From assembly GCA_934500835.1 (NCBI GenBank), contig CAKSTR010000011.1, positions 1 to 64,000 on the forward strand: DNA of 64,000 nt. Reading direction: 5' to 3'. The notes beneath the pieces were generated by a model, which saw only the letters and a program-made list of their open reading frames with translations, ran no database searches and was not told the DNA's origin. Positions within the stretch are counted from its first letter, which is position 1. Each line of letters begins with the position of its first letter. A program made the position numbers and the translations under genes. This stretch comes from an uncultured Paracoccaceae bacterium (GTDB lineage Bacteria; Pseudomonadota; Alphaproteobacteria; Rhodobacterales; Rhodobacteraceae). Of the stretch, positions 1-10,235 are shown in pieces.

Positions 1-512
1 AAGCCGCCGTTCATCAACAGCTCCAGATCGCAGACCTGACGCTGGGTCAGATCCCAGGACGGCAGCGCCGCCGCCTCATGCTTCAGCTTCTGGGCGGAAT
101 CGTAGGAGACGTAAAGCTCGGGGATCGGGGCGAAGTTGTTCTGCATGACATCGGTCCTGTGTTTCTGGGGGATGAGGCGGGTGTCCTCACCCGTCAGTTC
201 GGCGTGAAGGGCGTGGTATTCCGAGAGTTTGCGGGCAAGGAAGCGATCGACCAGCCGGGCCTTTTCCGACCCGCCGCGCGGGGTCAGCGCATAGGCAAAA
301 CGCTGGCGCCTGTCGGTGCCGCTGTCGCGGTCCGTGACATGGATCAGACCGGCATCGCTGGCGGCGCGCAGTTGCGCGTTCAGGCTGCCAAGGCTGATGC
401 CAAGCGCCTGCGCCGTGGCGCGCTGCGTGGCCTCGGGCGCGCGATCAAGCTGGCGCAAGAGGCGGAAGAGCTGGTCTTCCTCTGGCAGGGCGGGGCGGGA
501 AAGCGGTGGCAT
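1..512 (-). CDS. MarR-type (EPS-associated) regulator open in frame into ATP sulfurylase N-terminus; partial
   Basis: From ATG 512 the frame stays open to the window edge. Residues 1-105 resemble the MarR-family EPS-associated regulators: a short winged helix (TAQALGISLGSLNAQL) and then YALTPRGGSEKARL. At residue 123 (ATG 146) a different protein begins, with the sulfate adenylyltransferase signature WDLTQRQVCDLELLMNGG, which in this family sits about 25-45 residues from the N-terminus. ATG 146 has an AGGA about 8 bases upstream, so the enzyme may also start on its own. No stop separates the two parts. Either this is a real regulator-enzyme fusion or the regulator's stop was lost. The role would be sulfate activation (ATP plus sulfate to APS), possibly in a bifunctional APS kinase enzyme, but the catalytic part lies outside the window. 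A perfect palindrome 31 bp upstream is a likely operator. Confidence 0.7.
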   Translation of the reverse strand, partial: MPPLSRPALPEEDQLFRLLRQLDRAPEATQRATAQALGISLGSLNAQLRAASDAGLIHVTDRDSGTDRRQRFAYALTPRGGSEKARLVDRFLARKLSEYHALHAELTGEDTRLIPQKHRTDVMQNNFAPIPELYVSYDSAQKLKHEAAALPSWDLTQRQVCDLELLMNGG

Positions 513-542
513 CGGGGGCGGCAGTCGCGTGGTTCACAAGTG

Positions 543-558
543 TGTTCAATATTGAACA
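543..558. promoter_or_regulatory. Perfect 16-bp palindrome, candidate MarR operator
   Basis: TGTTCAATATTGAACA is fully self-complementary and AT-rich in a GC-rich region. It lies 31 bp upstream of the MarR-type start at 512. Dimeric MarR proteins bind palindromes of this size, so autoregulation is the simplest reading; the assignment is inferred. Confidence 0.5.
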
Positions 559-658
559 TATCTCACAGCGTCAGGCAAAGGGAAAGCGAAAGCTGCGGCC
601 TTCGACCGGCACGGCAGATTTTCACCGCCGCGCCGCGGCATAAGCGCCACAGTGCCCG

Positions 659-1759
659 CTACTTGTCCGCAGCCTCGGCGGGCGTGCCCAGCTTGTGCCG
701 GTTTGCATCGCGGATCCTTGCCGCCGCATCGTCGTAAAGGAACGGCAGGAAGGCATAGCGCCGCCCCGCCGTCACCTTGGAGACCGAGTGCAGGAGCGAG
801 CAGGAAAACACCACCGCGCCGCCCGGCGGGGCCTTGAACCGGCGCGTGCCATATTCCGGGAAACCGACCTCGCCGCCGTCGAAATCGTCGTTCAGGTTGA
901 TCGAGACGGCAAAGCGGCGATGCGCCGTACCCGACGTGGTATTGTCGCGATGCGGCGCGAAATGACCGCCCTCCTCGGCGGCATAGCAGGAGACGATGTA
1001 ACGCTCCATCCGCGTCACTTCGAACTGATGCGCTTTGCGGATCTCGGGCACGATGCGGCGCAGAAAGCGCGACTGGATGCCGCCGATCAGGGCCTGATCG
1101 GACAGCGTGATGTCCTTGCGGCTTTTGTGACTGCGGTCGTTGACGCCGATGGTGCGGCCGCCGATCTCGCGCATGACGCCCGATTCCTCGCCGCCCTGCG
1201 CCTCATAGAGGCCGATGAGATGGCGGCAGAGGTCAGGTTCGAACACATCGGGCAGGAACAGGATCGGCGCCATCAGCGGCTGGCCGGCGAAGGTCTCGGC
1301 GGGGGGCAGGCTGGCGATACGGTCGATCACCTGCGCAATGTCGCCGGCATCCGCACGGAAGGGGATCACGTCCAGAAGGCGCATGCGCGGATCGGTGATC
1401 GCCCAGACACCCAGCCGTTGACCGGCCGGACTTACTGCTCCGTAAAGCCGGCTGGCGGTCAGGTCGTGGTCCCAAAGGATGCGGTAGCCGGGGATGCGGT
1501 TCGCGATCCGCCCCTGCTCCTGATCGGCCGGATCCGAGGACAGCCCGAAGAACGAGGCATGGCTGTCGTTGAAAAGGTCAGGGCGGGCCAGCGCCGCCTT
1601 GACCCGGGCCATGGTGCGGGCGTCGGCGGCCGAATGGAAGAAACACAGGACCAGATAGCGTCCGGCGGCGGTATCGAAACTGTAGCGGGGATTGCTGGCC
1701 GAAGGCAGGATGAAGGACGGTGCCGGCTCGCCTCGGGTCGGGGGGATGATCTCGGTCAA
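659..1759 (-). CDS. Redoxin-like / 2OG-Fe(II) dioxygenase two-domain protein
   Basis: About 366 residues. The N-terminal ~150 residues have a peroxiredoxin/AhpC-TSA-like fold pattern (GEPAPSFILPS, then YLVLCFFHSAADA), but no Cys occupies the usual peroxidatic position. The C-terminal half is a prolyl-4-hydroxylase-type 2OG-Fe(II) oxygenase: HxD in HFAPHRDN, the distal His in LLHSVSKV, and the following Arg in GRRYAF that would hold 2-oxoglutarate. The start chosen is TTG 1759, because a perfect AGGAGG lies 5 bases upstream; an upstream TTG at 1792 has no such site. The substrate is unknown. It stands alone, downstream of trxB on the same strand. The 146 bp between it and the MarR start hold only the palindrome. 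Confidence 0.8.
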   Translation of the reverse strand: MTEIIPPTRGEPAPSFILPSASNPRYSFDTAAGRYLVLCFFHSAADARTMARVKAALARPDLFNDSHASFFGLSSDPADQEQGRIANRIPGYRILWDHDLTASRLYGAVSPAGQRLGVWAITDPRMRLLDVIPFRADAGDIAQVIDRIASLPPAETFAGQPLMAPILFLPDVFEPDLCRHLIGLYEAQGGEESGVMREIGGRTIGVNDRSHKSRKDITLSDQALIGGIQSRFLRRIVPEIRKAHQFEVTRMERYIVSCYAAEEGGHFAPHRDNTTSGTAHRRFAVSINLNDDFDGGEVGFPEYGTRRFKAPPGGAVVFSCSLLHSVSKVTAGRRYAFLPFLYDDAAARIRDANRHKLGTPAEAADK

Positions 1760-1990
1760 CGGTGCCTCCTGCAATTCATCCAGACAGAACAAGGGCTTCG
1801 GCGCGACAGGTCAAGCCGCCGTTTGCCCGTTCACGGATTTGTCGGGAGTGAAATGGCCGGGCGGCGCCGGCAACCCGCAAGAGGCGGGGTCGAGACGGCA
1901 CCACCCGGGCGCGATCCCGCCGCCCGCGTGGTGCGCAAAACGGCCCCCGGCCCGGCGGCGCGGGTGCTATCGGGGCAGGGAGTCATGCGG

Positions 1991-2018
1991 GACGGGCGGG
2001 GCTGATGCCCGGCCCGTC
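1991..2018 (-). terminator. Hairpin after trxB
   Basis: An 11-bp inverted repeat (GACGGGC-GGG with CCC-GCCCGTC, one mismatch) begins 2 bp past the trxB stop. There is no clear T-run, so it could be an intrinsic terminator or an mRNA-stabilising hairpin. Confidence 0.45.
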
Positions 2019-2019
2019 G

Positions 2020-3652
<1,633 letters not shown>

Positions 3653-3735
3653 ACGCTGGCCTGCGACCACATGTCGCCGGGCTGAGAGCATGCCGCCGCG
3701 CACCGTGACGGCATTCCGATCCCCAAAAACGGAAA

Positions 3736-3773
3736 ACGGCCCCTTGATGGTGCCAGAGGAGCACCGGGGCCGT
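3736..3773 (+). terminator. Intrinsic terminator after the lrp-like gene
   Basis: A stem of ACGGCCCC with GGGGCCGT encloses an inner GGTGC/GCACC stem and is followed by CTTT. It lies 84 bp past the regulator's stop. Confidence 0.6.
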
Positions 3774-3910
3774 CTTTCCCGTTCACCCCGAGCAAGGGTT
3801 TCGGGCAACCTGTCTGCAGCCTGCCCTTTCGGGTCTTACACGCGTGCCAGCACTGATACAGTCGCAGCGGGACAGCTGCTGGATGAATTCTGGCATGAAT
3901 GTGGCCCCTT

Positions 3911-3932
3911 GTCAAACTCGGGTCAAACTCGG
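3911..3932. repeat. Tandem 11-bp direct repeat, two copies
   Basis: GTCAAACTCGG occurs twice without a spacer. An 11-bp period is one helical turn, but the site is downstream of both neighbours, so a regulatory role is doubtful. Confidence 0.5.
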
Positions 3933-4030
3933 GGCGCAATTCTTGTCAGGTCCCTGAACGATGCCATTGCTCGGCTGGCATTGTCCTTTCCTGCAGCGCA
4001 ATCCGGCGAAAGTCGCCCGGACCGCTTCGA

Positions 4031-4234
4031 TCAGCGGGCCGCGACCGCACCCTTGCTGCCGAAGAGGGCGATCTCGCGTCGCTGGACGGTCGTTTGGTCG
4101 CGGGTCGGCGTGCCGGTCATGGCGGCCGGACGCTTGCGCTGTCCGCGCATCCAGGGAAAGACCGGCAGGGGTTCGGCCGAAGCCGCGATCACCGAGCGAA
4201 GCCAGCGGCGTTCAGTGCCAATTGCTTTGGTCAT
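4031..4234 (-). CDS. Small hypothetical protein (67 aa)
   Basis: It begins MTKAIGTERRWLRSVI and has an FPWMRG motif near residue 27, then a basic, disordered tail. There is no membrane segment or signal peptide. A strong Shine-Dalgarno (GAGGAGAGC) precedes ATG 4234, which argues that it is translated. Short proteins with the pattern ERRWLxSVI...PWxRG seem familiar from Rhodobacteraceae, but I know no function. It lies downstream of pgeF on the same strand, with a 229-bp gap that contains a long dyad. Confidence 0.6.
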   Translation of the reverse strand: MTKAIGTERRWLRSVIAASAEPLPVFPWMRGQRKRPAAMTGTPTRDQTTVQRREIALFGSKGAVAAR

Positions 4235-4326
4235 GGTCTGCTCTCCTCTTTTTCTTGGCCTTCGGGCCTTGATGGGAAGATCGCGGATCAATGCGGCGGG
4301 TCTTGGGCTGATTGGTGAAGGAATGC

Positions 4327-4355
4327 GGCCAATTCCGGGCGCGCAACAATTGGCC
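4327..4355. promoter_or_regulatory. Long dyad upstream of the 67-aa gene
   Basis: GGCCAATT and AATTGGCC form a perfect 8-bp inverted repeat with a 13-nt spacer, and the match extends outward to AATG/CATT with one bulged base. It is about 95-120 bp upstream of the start at 4234. It could be an operator or a transcript-end structure for pgeF. Confidence 0.3.
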
Positions 4356-4463
4356 CATTGGACCCGGATTGTTGCGGAATCTGCGGGTTTCGGGCCAGGA
4401 TCAGAGACAATCTGTGAAATCCGCCGCAGATTGTTTCCTGAATTCAGGCAGCCGCGCGGCCGC

Positions 4464-5222
4464 TCAAAGCCGGATCACCGAAATCAGCCGCCCATAGTCC
4501 GCCTCGCCGGCATGGGTGGTGCGGCGGAAGGAATAGAAGCGGTCCGAATCGCGATAGGTGCAATGGCCGATCCATTCGGCCTGCCCCACACCGGCGCGGC
4601 GCAGACGGTGCAGCCCGAAGCCCGGCAGGTTGAACAGCATCCGGTCGCCCTTGCCATTGGCGAAGTAACGCAGGTTCGCCGGATCATCGGCGGCGAAGGC
4701 GTCAAGAAATTCGGGGCCGACCTCATATGCCGCCTGGCTGATGCAGGGGCCGATCACCGCCGAGATGCGGTCACGGCGGGCGCCAAGTGTTTCCATCGCG
4801 TCGATGGTCGCCTCCAGCACGCCGTCCAGCGCACCGCGCCATCCGGCATGGGCGGCGCCGATCACCCCGGCATCGGGGTCGGAAAACAGCACCGGCTGGC
4901 AATCGGCGGTCAGGATCGCCAGCGCAAGACCGGGGGTTGCCGACACCATCGCATCGGCGCGTGGCTTGCCCTCCAGCGGGCCGGTCACAGTCACCACGTC
5001 GGGCGAGTGGACCTGATTTACCGTCACCAGCGTCTCGGGCGTGACACCCATCGCCTCGGCCACGCGGGCGCGGTTGATCGCCACGATCTCGGCCTGATCC
5101 GATGACCCGGCCCCGCAGTTCAGCCCGGCGAAGATGCCGGACGAGGCCCCGCCCTTGCGGGTGAAGAACCCGTGCCGGGCGGGCAGGGCGTCCGAGGTGA
5201 TGATATCCAGCATGGTTGGCAT
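4464..5222 (-). CDS. pgeF: Peptidoglycan editing factor / purine nucleoside phosphorylase-like (YfiH/PgeF)
   Basis: 252 residues, standard length. Zn-binding motifs of the multicopper polyphenol oxidase-like (YfiH) family are all present: NQVHS (His72), LTADCQP (Cys108) and AAHAGWRG (His125). Members of this family act on purine nucleosides and, in E. coli, keep L-Ser out of peptidoglycan stems. Its ATG overlaps the stop of midA by one base (TGATG), so the two are translationally coupled at the end of the lgt-midA-pgeF operon. Confidence 0.93.
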   Translation of the reverse strand: MPTMLDIITSDALPARHGFFTRKGGASSGIFAGLNCGAGSSDQAEIVAINRARVAEAMGVTPETLVTVNQVHSPDVVTVTGPLEGKPRADAMVSATPGLALAILTADCQPVLFSDPDAGVIGAAHAGWRGALDGVLEATIDAMETLGARRDRISAVIGPCISQAAYEVGPEFLDAFAADDPANLRYFANGKGDRMLFNLPGFGLHRLRRAGVGQAEWIGHCTYRDSDRFYSFRRTTHAGEADYGRLISVIRL

Positions 5223-6286
5223 CAGGCTGCGGCGAATCCGGGTGGGGGTGGGGCGGCTGGCGGAAAGAGGGCGAGCACCTTGAACAACTCACCCATTTCC
5301 TGGGGGTGGGTCAAGCGTCGCTCTGCGGCGCGGTGGCGGGAAAGCGCCTCGCCCTCCAGGCGGGCGGCAAGACGGTCGGCCCGCTGCGCGATGCCCAGGG
5401 CGGCCAGGACTGCACCCTGGGGCCTGTAGCTGGCGGCCAGCGGCGCCGCCGCGCGGGCCAGCGCCTCGAAGTCGACATGGGCGGTCAGGTCGGCCTCGCC
5501 CGGCGCCAGCAGCGGATCGGTGAAGGCATGGTCCCTCAGGGCCTGGAACGTGTCGCCCCGGCTGTGCCAGCCGCCGTAATCGACGATCAGCGCAAGCCCG
5601 CCATGCGCGGCGACGCGGGCCGACAGGCCGGCGATGATCGGGGCGGCGGCGGGGCAGATCTCCACCACCTCGCCATCGGCCGTGTCCTGCAGCCGATGCG
5701 CCAGCGCCGCCAGCGGGGCCGCAGGGGCGCGGCCAAGCGTCAGGACGCCGTCGTGCTGACCGACCATGGTCTCGGCCCAGCCGGCGCTGTCGCGGGTGAA
5801 CTGACGGATCGGCAGGGCGTCGAAGAATTCGTTGGCCAGAAGGAACAGCGGCTGGTCGGGCAGGGCATTTACGCTGTCGGCCCATGCCACCGGATGGTGG
5901 CCTAGGGTCTGGCGCTGGACCTTCCGCAAGGCGGATGACGCTTCGACCAGCGTGACGGAGCAGGCGTCGTGAAAGCCCGGCACGCCACGCGTGGCCCGCA
6001 GGACATCGGCCATCAGCGTGCCACGCCCGGGGCCAAGCTCGGCCAGGGTAAAGGGCGCGGGGGCACCCTGATCGAGCCAGGCCTGCGCAAGACATAGCCC
6101 GAGAAGCTCGCCGAACATCTGGCTGATCTCGGGCGCTGTGGTGAAGTCGCCGGCGCTGCCAAAGGGCGTGCGCGTGGTGTAATAGCCGTGCTGCGGATGC
6201 AGCAGGCAGTCAGCCATGTAGTCGGCAAGGCTGATGGGGCCGGTGGCGGCGATCCGCGCGGCAAGGATCGCGGCCAGCGCAGTCAT
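5222..6286 (-). CDS. MidA/NDUFAF7-type SAM-dependent methyltransferase
   Basis: 354 residues. The family (DUF185) includes mitochondrial NDUFAF7, which methylates an arginine of a complex I subunit. The SAM motif is [16 protein letters not shown] near residue 85. Other family blocks are [18 protein letters not shown] near the N-terminus, [10 protein letters not shown] and LIVDYGG. The start ATG 6286 overlaps the lgt stop (ATGA). A role in complex I assembly in bacteria is plausible but inferred. Confidence 0.9.
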   Translation of the reverse strand: MTALAAILAARIAATGPISLADYMADCLLHPQHGYYTTRTPFGSAGDFTTAPEISQMFGELLGLCLAQAWLDQGAPAPFTLAELGPGRGTLMADVLRATRGVPGFHDACSVTLVEASSALRKVQRQTLGHHPVAWADSVNALPDQPLFLLANEFFDALPIRQFTRDSAGWAETMVGQHDGVLTLGRAPAAPLAALAHRLQDTADGEVVEICPAAAPIIAGLSARVAAHGGLALIVDYGGWHSRGDTFQALRDHAFTDPLLAPGEADLTAHVDFEALARAAAPLAASYRPQGAVLAALGIAQRADRLAARLEGEALSRHRAAERRLTHPQEMGELFKVLALFPPAAPPPPGFAAA

Positions 6287-7164
6287 GCCGGGACGGCGAC
6301 GGGCCGGGCGCGGCGCAGGAACCACAGGCCGATCAGGATCATCGGCAGGCTGAGGCATTGTCCGGCCGTCAGCCCCCAACCGTTGATGTGCAGGTAAAGG
6401 CCAAGCGGGTTGCCGATGTCCACGAATTGCGCGTCGGGCTGGCGGACGAACTCGACCAGAAAGCGCGCCGTGCCGTAGCCGGCGATGAAAAGGCCCATGA
6501 TCCGGCCCGGAAAGCGAAGCCAGCCCTGGCGATAGGCCAGCCAGAGGACGGCGAGGCCGAGGATGAGCCCTTCGAGAGCCGCCTCATACAGCTGACTGGG
6601 GTGGCGCGCGCAAAGGCCGGCGATGCCGGGGCAGGTCTGGGCCGCCTCGCCGGGGAAGATCACGCCCCAGGGGAGGTCGGTCGGGCGGCCCCACAGTTCA
6701 GCATTGATGAAGTTGGCGATGCGGCCAAGAAGCAGGCCGGCGGGCACCACAAGACCCATCAGATCGCCCAGCCGCAACATCGGGATATTCTCGCGCCAGG
6801 CGAAAAGCATGCCGGCAAGGGCGACGCCCAGGAAGCCGCCGTGGAAGGACATGCCCCCCTCCCACACCCGCAGGATGGCGGCGGGGTCGGCGGCGAATTT
6901 GCCGGGCTCGTAGAACAGGACATATCCGATACGGCCGCCCAGGATGACGCCAAGGATGACCCAGGTCATCAGGCGCTCCAGCTGATCACGGGTCATCGGC
7001 GGCGTGCCGCCCCAAAGCTCCGGCCGCCGCAGGGTGCGCGCGGCCAACCACCAGGCGATGACGATCCCCACCAGATAGGCCATGGCATACCAGCGCAGCG
7101 CGAAGGTCATGCCGAAGGCCGAGACCGAGAAGATCTCGGGCGAGATATGGGGGAAGGGGATCAT
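6283..7164 (-). CDS. lgt: Prolipoprotein diacylglyceryl transferase
   Basis: 293-residue inner-membrane enzyme that moves diacylglycerol from phosphatidylglycerol to the lipobox Cys of prolipoproteins. It has about seven hydrophobic segments and the family signature [21 protein letters not shown], given here as residues around 150-170 with key R and N. Other conserved blocks are [18 protein letters not shown] and [12 protein letters not shown] 7164 gives the usual N-terminus [12 protein letters not shown]. It is the first gene of lgt-midA-pgeF and is divergent from ubiK. Confidence 0.96.
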   Translation of the reverse strand: MIPFPHISPEIFSVSAFGMTFALRWYAMAYLVGIVIAWWLAARTLRRPELWGGTPPMTRDQLERLMTWVILGVILGGRIGYVLFYEPGKFAADPAAILRVWEGGMSFHGGFLGVALAGMLFAWRENIPMLRLGDLMGLVVPAGLLLGRIANFINAELWGRPTDLPWGVIFPGEAAQTCPGIAGLCARHPSQLYEAALEGLILGLAVLWLAYRQGWLRFPGRIMGLFIAGYGTARFLVEFVRQPDAQFVDIGNPLGLYLHINGWGLTAGQCLSLPMILIGLWFLRRARPVAVPA

Positions 7165-7281
7165 GCCGCGCTCCGCTGTTCGGGGCTTGATGCGGGGCAG
7201 GTGCGTCGAAGTCAACCGGCTGGCGGACTTGTGAAGCGCGGGGACGCGGCGCATATAGGCAAGAGGACAGGAGGCCCGGCC

Positions 7282-7533
7282 ATGCAGACCCGCAACAAGT
7301 TTCTTGATGACGTCAGCCAGCTGATGACCAATGCCATGGGCGTGGCGCAGGGGGCGAAGACCGAGGCCGAGACCGCGATGAAATCGCTGGTGGACCGCTG
7401 GATGGCCGACCGCGATTTCGTGACCCGTGAAGAGTTCGACGCGGTGCGCGCGATGGCCCAGAAGGCACGCGAGGAGAACGAGGCGCTGAAGGCCCGGCTT
7501 GATGCGCTGGAAGGCGGCAAGACGAAGGGCTGA
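7282..7533 (+). CDS. ubiK: UbiK-type ubiquinone biosynthesis accessory factor
   Basis: 83 residues, cytoplasmic. The N-terminal amphipathic part reads [15 protein letters not shown] and the C-terminal coiled coil [20 protein letters not shown], the BMFP (membrane fusogenic) pattern. In E. coli UbiK binds UbiJ and supports aerobic ubiquinone synthesis. AGGAGG lies 8 bases before ATG 7282. It is divergent from lgt, a common alphaproteobacterial arrangement. Confidence 0.88.
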   Translation: MQTRNKFLDDVSQLMTNAMGVAQGAKTEAETAMKSLVDRWMADRDFVTREEFDAVRAMAQKAREENEALKARLDALEGGKTKG

Positions 7534-7635
7534 GGCGCGAATTCGCGGCGAAAGATCGGGCTGCTCCGGCTGGCGGACCTTGCGCGAAGGCGCTGCGGCC
7601 ACGGGACGGCGAGCCTTCGTCGAAGGATCGGGGGC

Positions 7636-8418
7636 TCAGGGCCGGACCAGCCGGAACGCGGCAGAGGCCAGCCACCCCGACAGCGCGGCCAGAACCAGCG
7701 ACACCAGCCCGTAAAGAAGCGGCTGCTCCTGCGCCATATTGTAGATCAGCCGCTCCAGTCCCGCCTTGCGGACGCCGATCTGGCGTTCCTGGCTGGCGAC
7801 GACCTTGCCTTCGCGCAGAAGGTAAAGGCGCACCTTGTAGATGCCCTCGGTCAGGTTGGCGGGCAGCACCACGTCTGTGCGAAACAGCGTCTGTTCGGTC
7901 AGTTGCACCCGGTTCTCCATCAGCCGGTAACGTCCTTCGGCGGTGCGGACGCGCATCATCGCGTCGACAAAGGCCTCCGAGGCGTCGGCCTCGGCGGTGA
8001 TGCCGACGGCGCGGATGACGCGGTCGATGGTGATGCCCTGGCGCATGTTCTCGGTGGCCGAGAGGATGTCGTTCAGATGGCCGGTGGTGGCGACGGCGTA
8101 GAATGAGGGCGCGCTGTCGATGGCGACGGCGGCATTGTTGATCCAGATGCCCCAGACGCGGTCCTTGCGGCGCACGGTCAGCGGGGTGGCGGGGCCCTCG
8201 ATGGTGATGATCACATCCAGCCGGCTGGGCGGCGGCGGGCTGTCGCGGCGGACCGCGCCGTAGACGATGATCTCGGACCCGTCGAAATCGGCGGTGATCG
8301 ACACCCTGTTCTGGCTGAGACCGGCAACGATGGTCTCATGCGGGACGTCCTGCGCCAGAGCAAGCGGTGCGCCAAGGCAAAGCGCCAGGGCAAGGCGGCT
8401 GGCAAGCCGGCCCATCAT
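7636..8418 (-). CDS. TIGR02186 family exported membrane-anchored protein
   Basis: 260 residues: an N-terminal signal peptide (cleavage after ALAQ, about residue 23), a beta-rich periplasmic domain (SQNRVSITADFDGSEIIVYG, then VWGIWINN) and one C-terminal transmembrane segment (YGLVSLVLAALSGWLASAAF). This matches the alphaproteobacterial TIGR02186 family, whose function is unknown. Its ATG overlaps the TauE stop by 4 bases (ATGA), so the exported protein and the exporter are made together and may act together on sulfite or sulfonate. Confidence 0.85.
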   Translation of the reverse strand: MMGRLASRLALALCLGAPLALAQDVPHETIVAGLSQNRVSITADFDGSEIIVYGAVRRDSPPPPSRLDVIITIEGPATPLTVRRKDRVWGIWINNAAVAIDSAPSFYAVATTGHLNDILSATENMRQGITIDRVIRAVGITAEADASEAFVDAMMRVRTAEGRYRLMENRVQLTEQTLFRTDVVLPANLTEGIYKVRLYLLREGKVVASQERQIGVRKAGLERLIYNMAQEQPLLYGLVSLVLAALSGWLASAAFRLVRP

Positions 8419-9335
8419 GGCAGCGCCCCCGGCATGACGGAGTAAAGCTCGGCCGGGCGGATCAGCAGATCGGCAGCGATGCGCAGCGCGACGGCCATCA
8501 CCAGAAGCGACAGGAGGATGCGCAATTGCTCGGCCTTCAGGCGCAGGCCGATGCGGGCACCGATCTGCGCACCGATCACGCCGCCGAAGATCAGCAGCAG
8601 CGCCAGCATCATGTCGACGGTCTGGCTGGTGACGGCATGCATGACAGTGGTGAAGGCGGTGACGAAAATGATCTGGAAAAGCGAGGTTCCGATCACGACC
8701 TTGGTCGGCATCCCCAGAAGGTAGATCATCGCCGGCACAAGGATGAAGCCGCCGCCCACGCCCATGATTGCCGCCAGAAAGCCGACGGCGGCCCCGACCA
8801 GCGCGGGGGGGATGACGCTGATATAAAGCCCGCTGGCGCGGAACTTCATCTTCAGCGGCAGACCATGGACCCAGCTGTGGACATGGGAGCGGCGGACCGG
8901 GGCATCGGCCTTGCGGCTGCGCAGAAGGGCCCGCAGCGATTCCTGCAGCATCATGGCGCCGATAAGGCCAAGGAAAAGGACGTAGGACAGCTGCACGAAG
9001 AGGTCGATCTGACCCATGGCCTCCATGATGGCGAAGACCCAGATGCCGAAGCCCGATCCCGCCATGCCTCCGATCAGAAGGACAAAGCCCATGCGGAAGT
9101 CCACCGCCTTGCGCTTCACCTGCGCCAGCACGCCCGAGACGGAAGAGGCGACGACCTGGTTTGCACCGGTGGCGACCGCCACGGCAGGGGGCACGCCGAT
9201 GAAGAACAGCAAGGGCGTGATCAGGAAGCCGCCCCCAACCCCGAACATGCCCGACAAAAAGCCAACGATCCCCCCGATCCCGAGAAGGAGGAAGGCATCG
9301 ACCGAGACCTCGGCAATGGGAAGGTAGATCTGCAT
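8415..9335 (-). CDS. TauE/SafE family sulfite/anion exporter
   Basis: 306-residue inner-membrane protein with about eight to nine hydrophobic segments in two repeated halves. The repeat motifs are GIVGFLSGMFGVGGGFLITP in the N half and VGFLAAIMGVGGGFILVP in the C half, typical of TauE/SafE. Substrates in this family are sulfite, sulfoacetate or other small anions; the one here is unknown. It forms a two-gene operon with the TIGR02186 protein. Confidence 0.9.
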   Translation of the reverse strand: MQIYLPIAEVSVDAFLLLGIGGIVGFLSGMFGVGGGFLITPLLFFIGVPPAVAVATGANQVVASSVSGVLAQVKRKAVDFRMGFVLLIGGMAGSGFGIWVFAIMEAMGQIDLFVQLSYVLFLGLIGAMMLQESLRALLRSRKADAPVRRSHVHSWVHGLPLKMKFRASGLYISVIPPALVGAAVGFLAAIMGVGGGFILVPAMIYLLGMPTKVVIGTSLFQIIFVTAFTTVMHAVTSQTVDMMLALLLIFGGVIGAQIGARIGLRLKAEQLRILLSLLVMAVALRIAADLLIRPAELYSVMPGALP

Positions 9336-9413
9336 CGGCCTAGCTGGAAGGGATAGCGAAGACTATCCAGAGGGTTGCGCCCCTTTGCCGGTGAAGTCAA
9401 ATCCCCATCTGTT

Positions 9414-10208
9414 TCACCGCAGCGATGTAAGGTAACGCCGCAGAATCCGTTCCAGTTTTGCCGCACCAAGCGGGGCCATGGCCTTGGTGTGCTCATGGCT
9501 GATGCTTTCATCGCTCATCCCGGCGGCCATGTTGGTGATGGTCGAGATCGCGGCGACCTCAAGACCAAGGAAGCGGGCAAGGATCACCTCGGGCACGGTC
9601 GACATGCCGACGGCATCGGCACCAAGGGTCTTGAGCATGCGGATTTCGGCCCTGGTCTCGAAGGAGGGGCCGGAGTACCAGGCGTAGACGCCTTCCTTCA
9701 GCGAGATGCCTTCGGCCGCCGCGGCCGTCTGCAGGGCCTGGCGCAGGGCGGGCGAATGGGCCTCGGTCATCGGGACAAAGCGTGCGTCGGTCTTCTCGCC
9801 GATCAGCGGGTTCAGCCCGTTGTAATTGATGTGATCGGAAAGCAGCATCAATTCGCCCGGCGGGATGTCGGGACGGAGCGATCCGGCCGCATTGGTCAGG
9901 AGCAGCCGTCCGGCACCAAGTGCCTTCAGCACCGTCAGGGCCCCGCGCATCGCAGCCGGGTTGCCGTTCTCATAGTAATGCTCGCGGGCGCCGAAAATCG
10001 CGACCCTGACCCCTTCCAGCATGCCGATGTGCAGATGCGGATTGTGACCGGAGACGCCGGCATGGGGGAAGCCGGGCAGATCGGCATAGGGGATGGCGGG
10101 ACCATCGACGGCAAGGGCCAGATGGCCAAGCCCGGAGCCAAGGATCATGCCAAGGGCAACCGGCGCATCGCCGGCGCGGGCGTGGATGGTGGAGAGGGCG
10201 TCCTGCAT
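9414..10208 (-). CDS. Purine nucleoside phosphorylase (trimeric PNP/MTAP family)
   Basis: About 264 residues. It splits purine nucleosides with phosphate into base and ribose-1-phosphate. Visible blocks are the phosphate loop ILGSGLGHLA, the AREHYYENG segment, TNAAGSLRPD, SGPSFETRAEIRML, VGMSTVPEVILAR and ITNMAAGMS. ATG 10208 is preferred over an upstream ATG at 10232 because AAAGG precedes it and the family starts here. It lies downstream of a nucleoside-type ABC importer on the same strand, which suggests uptake followed by salvage. A repeat-rich 200-bp gap separates it from the transporter. Confidence 0.92.
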   Translation of the reverse strand: MQDALSTIHARAGDAPVALGMILGSGLGHLALAVDGPAIPYADLPGFPHAGVSGHNPHLHIGMLEGVRVAIFGAREHYYENGNPAAMRGALTVLKALGAGRLLLTNAAGSLRPDIPPGELMLLSDHINYNGLNPLIGEKTDARFVPMTEAHSPALRQALQTAAAAEGISLKEGVYAWYSGPSFETRAEIRMLKTLGADAVGMSTVPEVILARFLGLEVAAISTITNMAAGMSDESISHEHTKAMAPLGAAKLERILRRYLTSLR

Positions 10209-10235
10209 GGTCTGGCCTTTCGCTTGTGGCATGCC

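Larger units (their letters stand above)
3653..4030. other. 378-bp gene-free stretch between convergent genes
   Basis: It holds the hairpin at 3736-3773 and a perfect tandem pair of 11-mers at 3911-3932. I see no convincing reading frame, tRNA or other RNA gene here. Confidence 0.5.

Noticed and set aside
3911..3932. Tandem 11-mers as a Pho-box-like site
   Set aside because: The sequence does not match the CTGTCAT consensus and the site is downstream of both neighbours.
6358..7281. Upstream extension of the ubiK frame over lgt
   Set aside because: The extension is antisense to lgt; AGGAGG and the family N-terminus mark ATG 7282.
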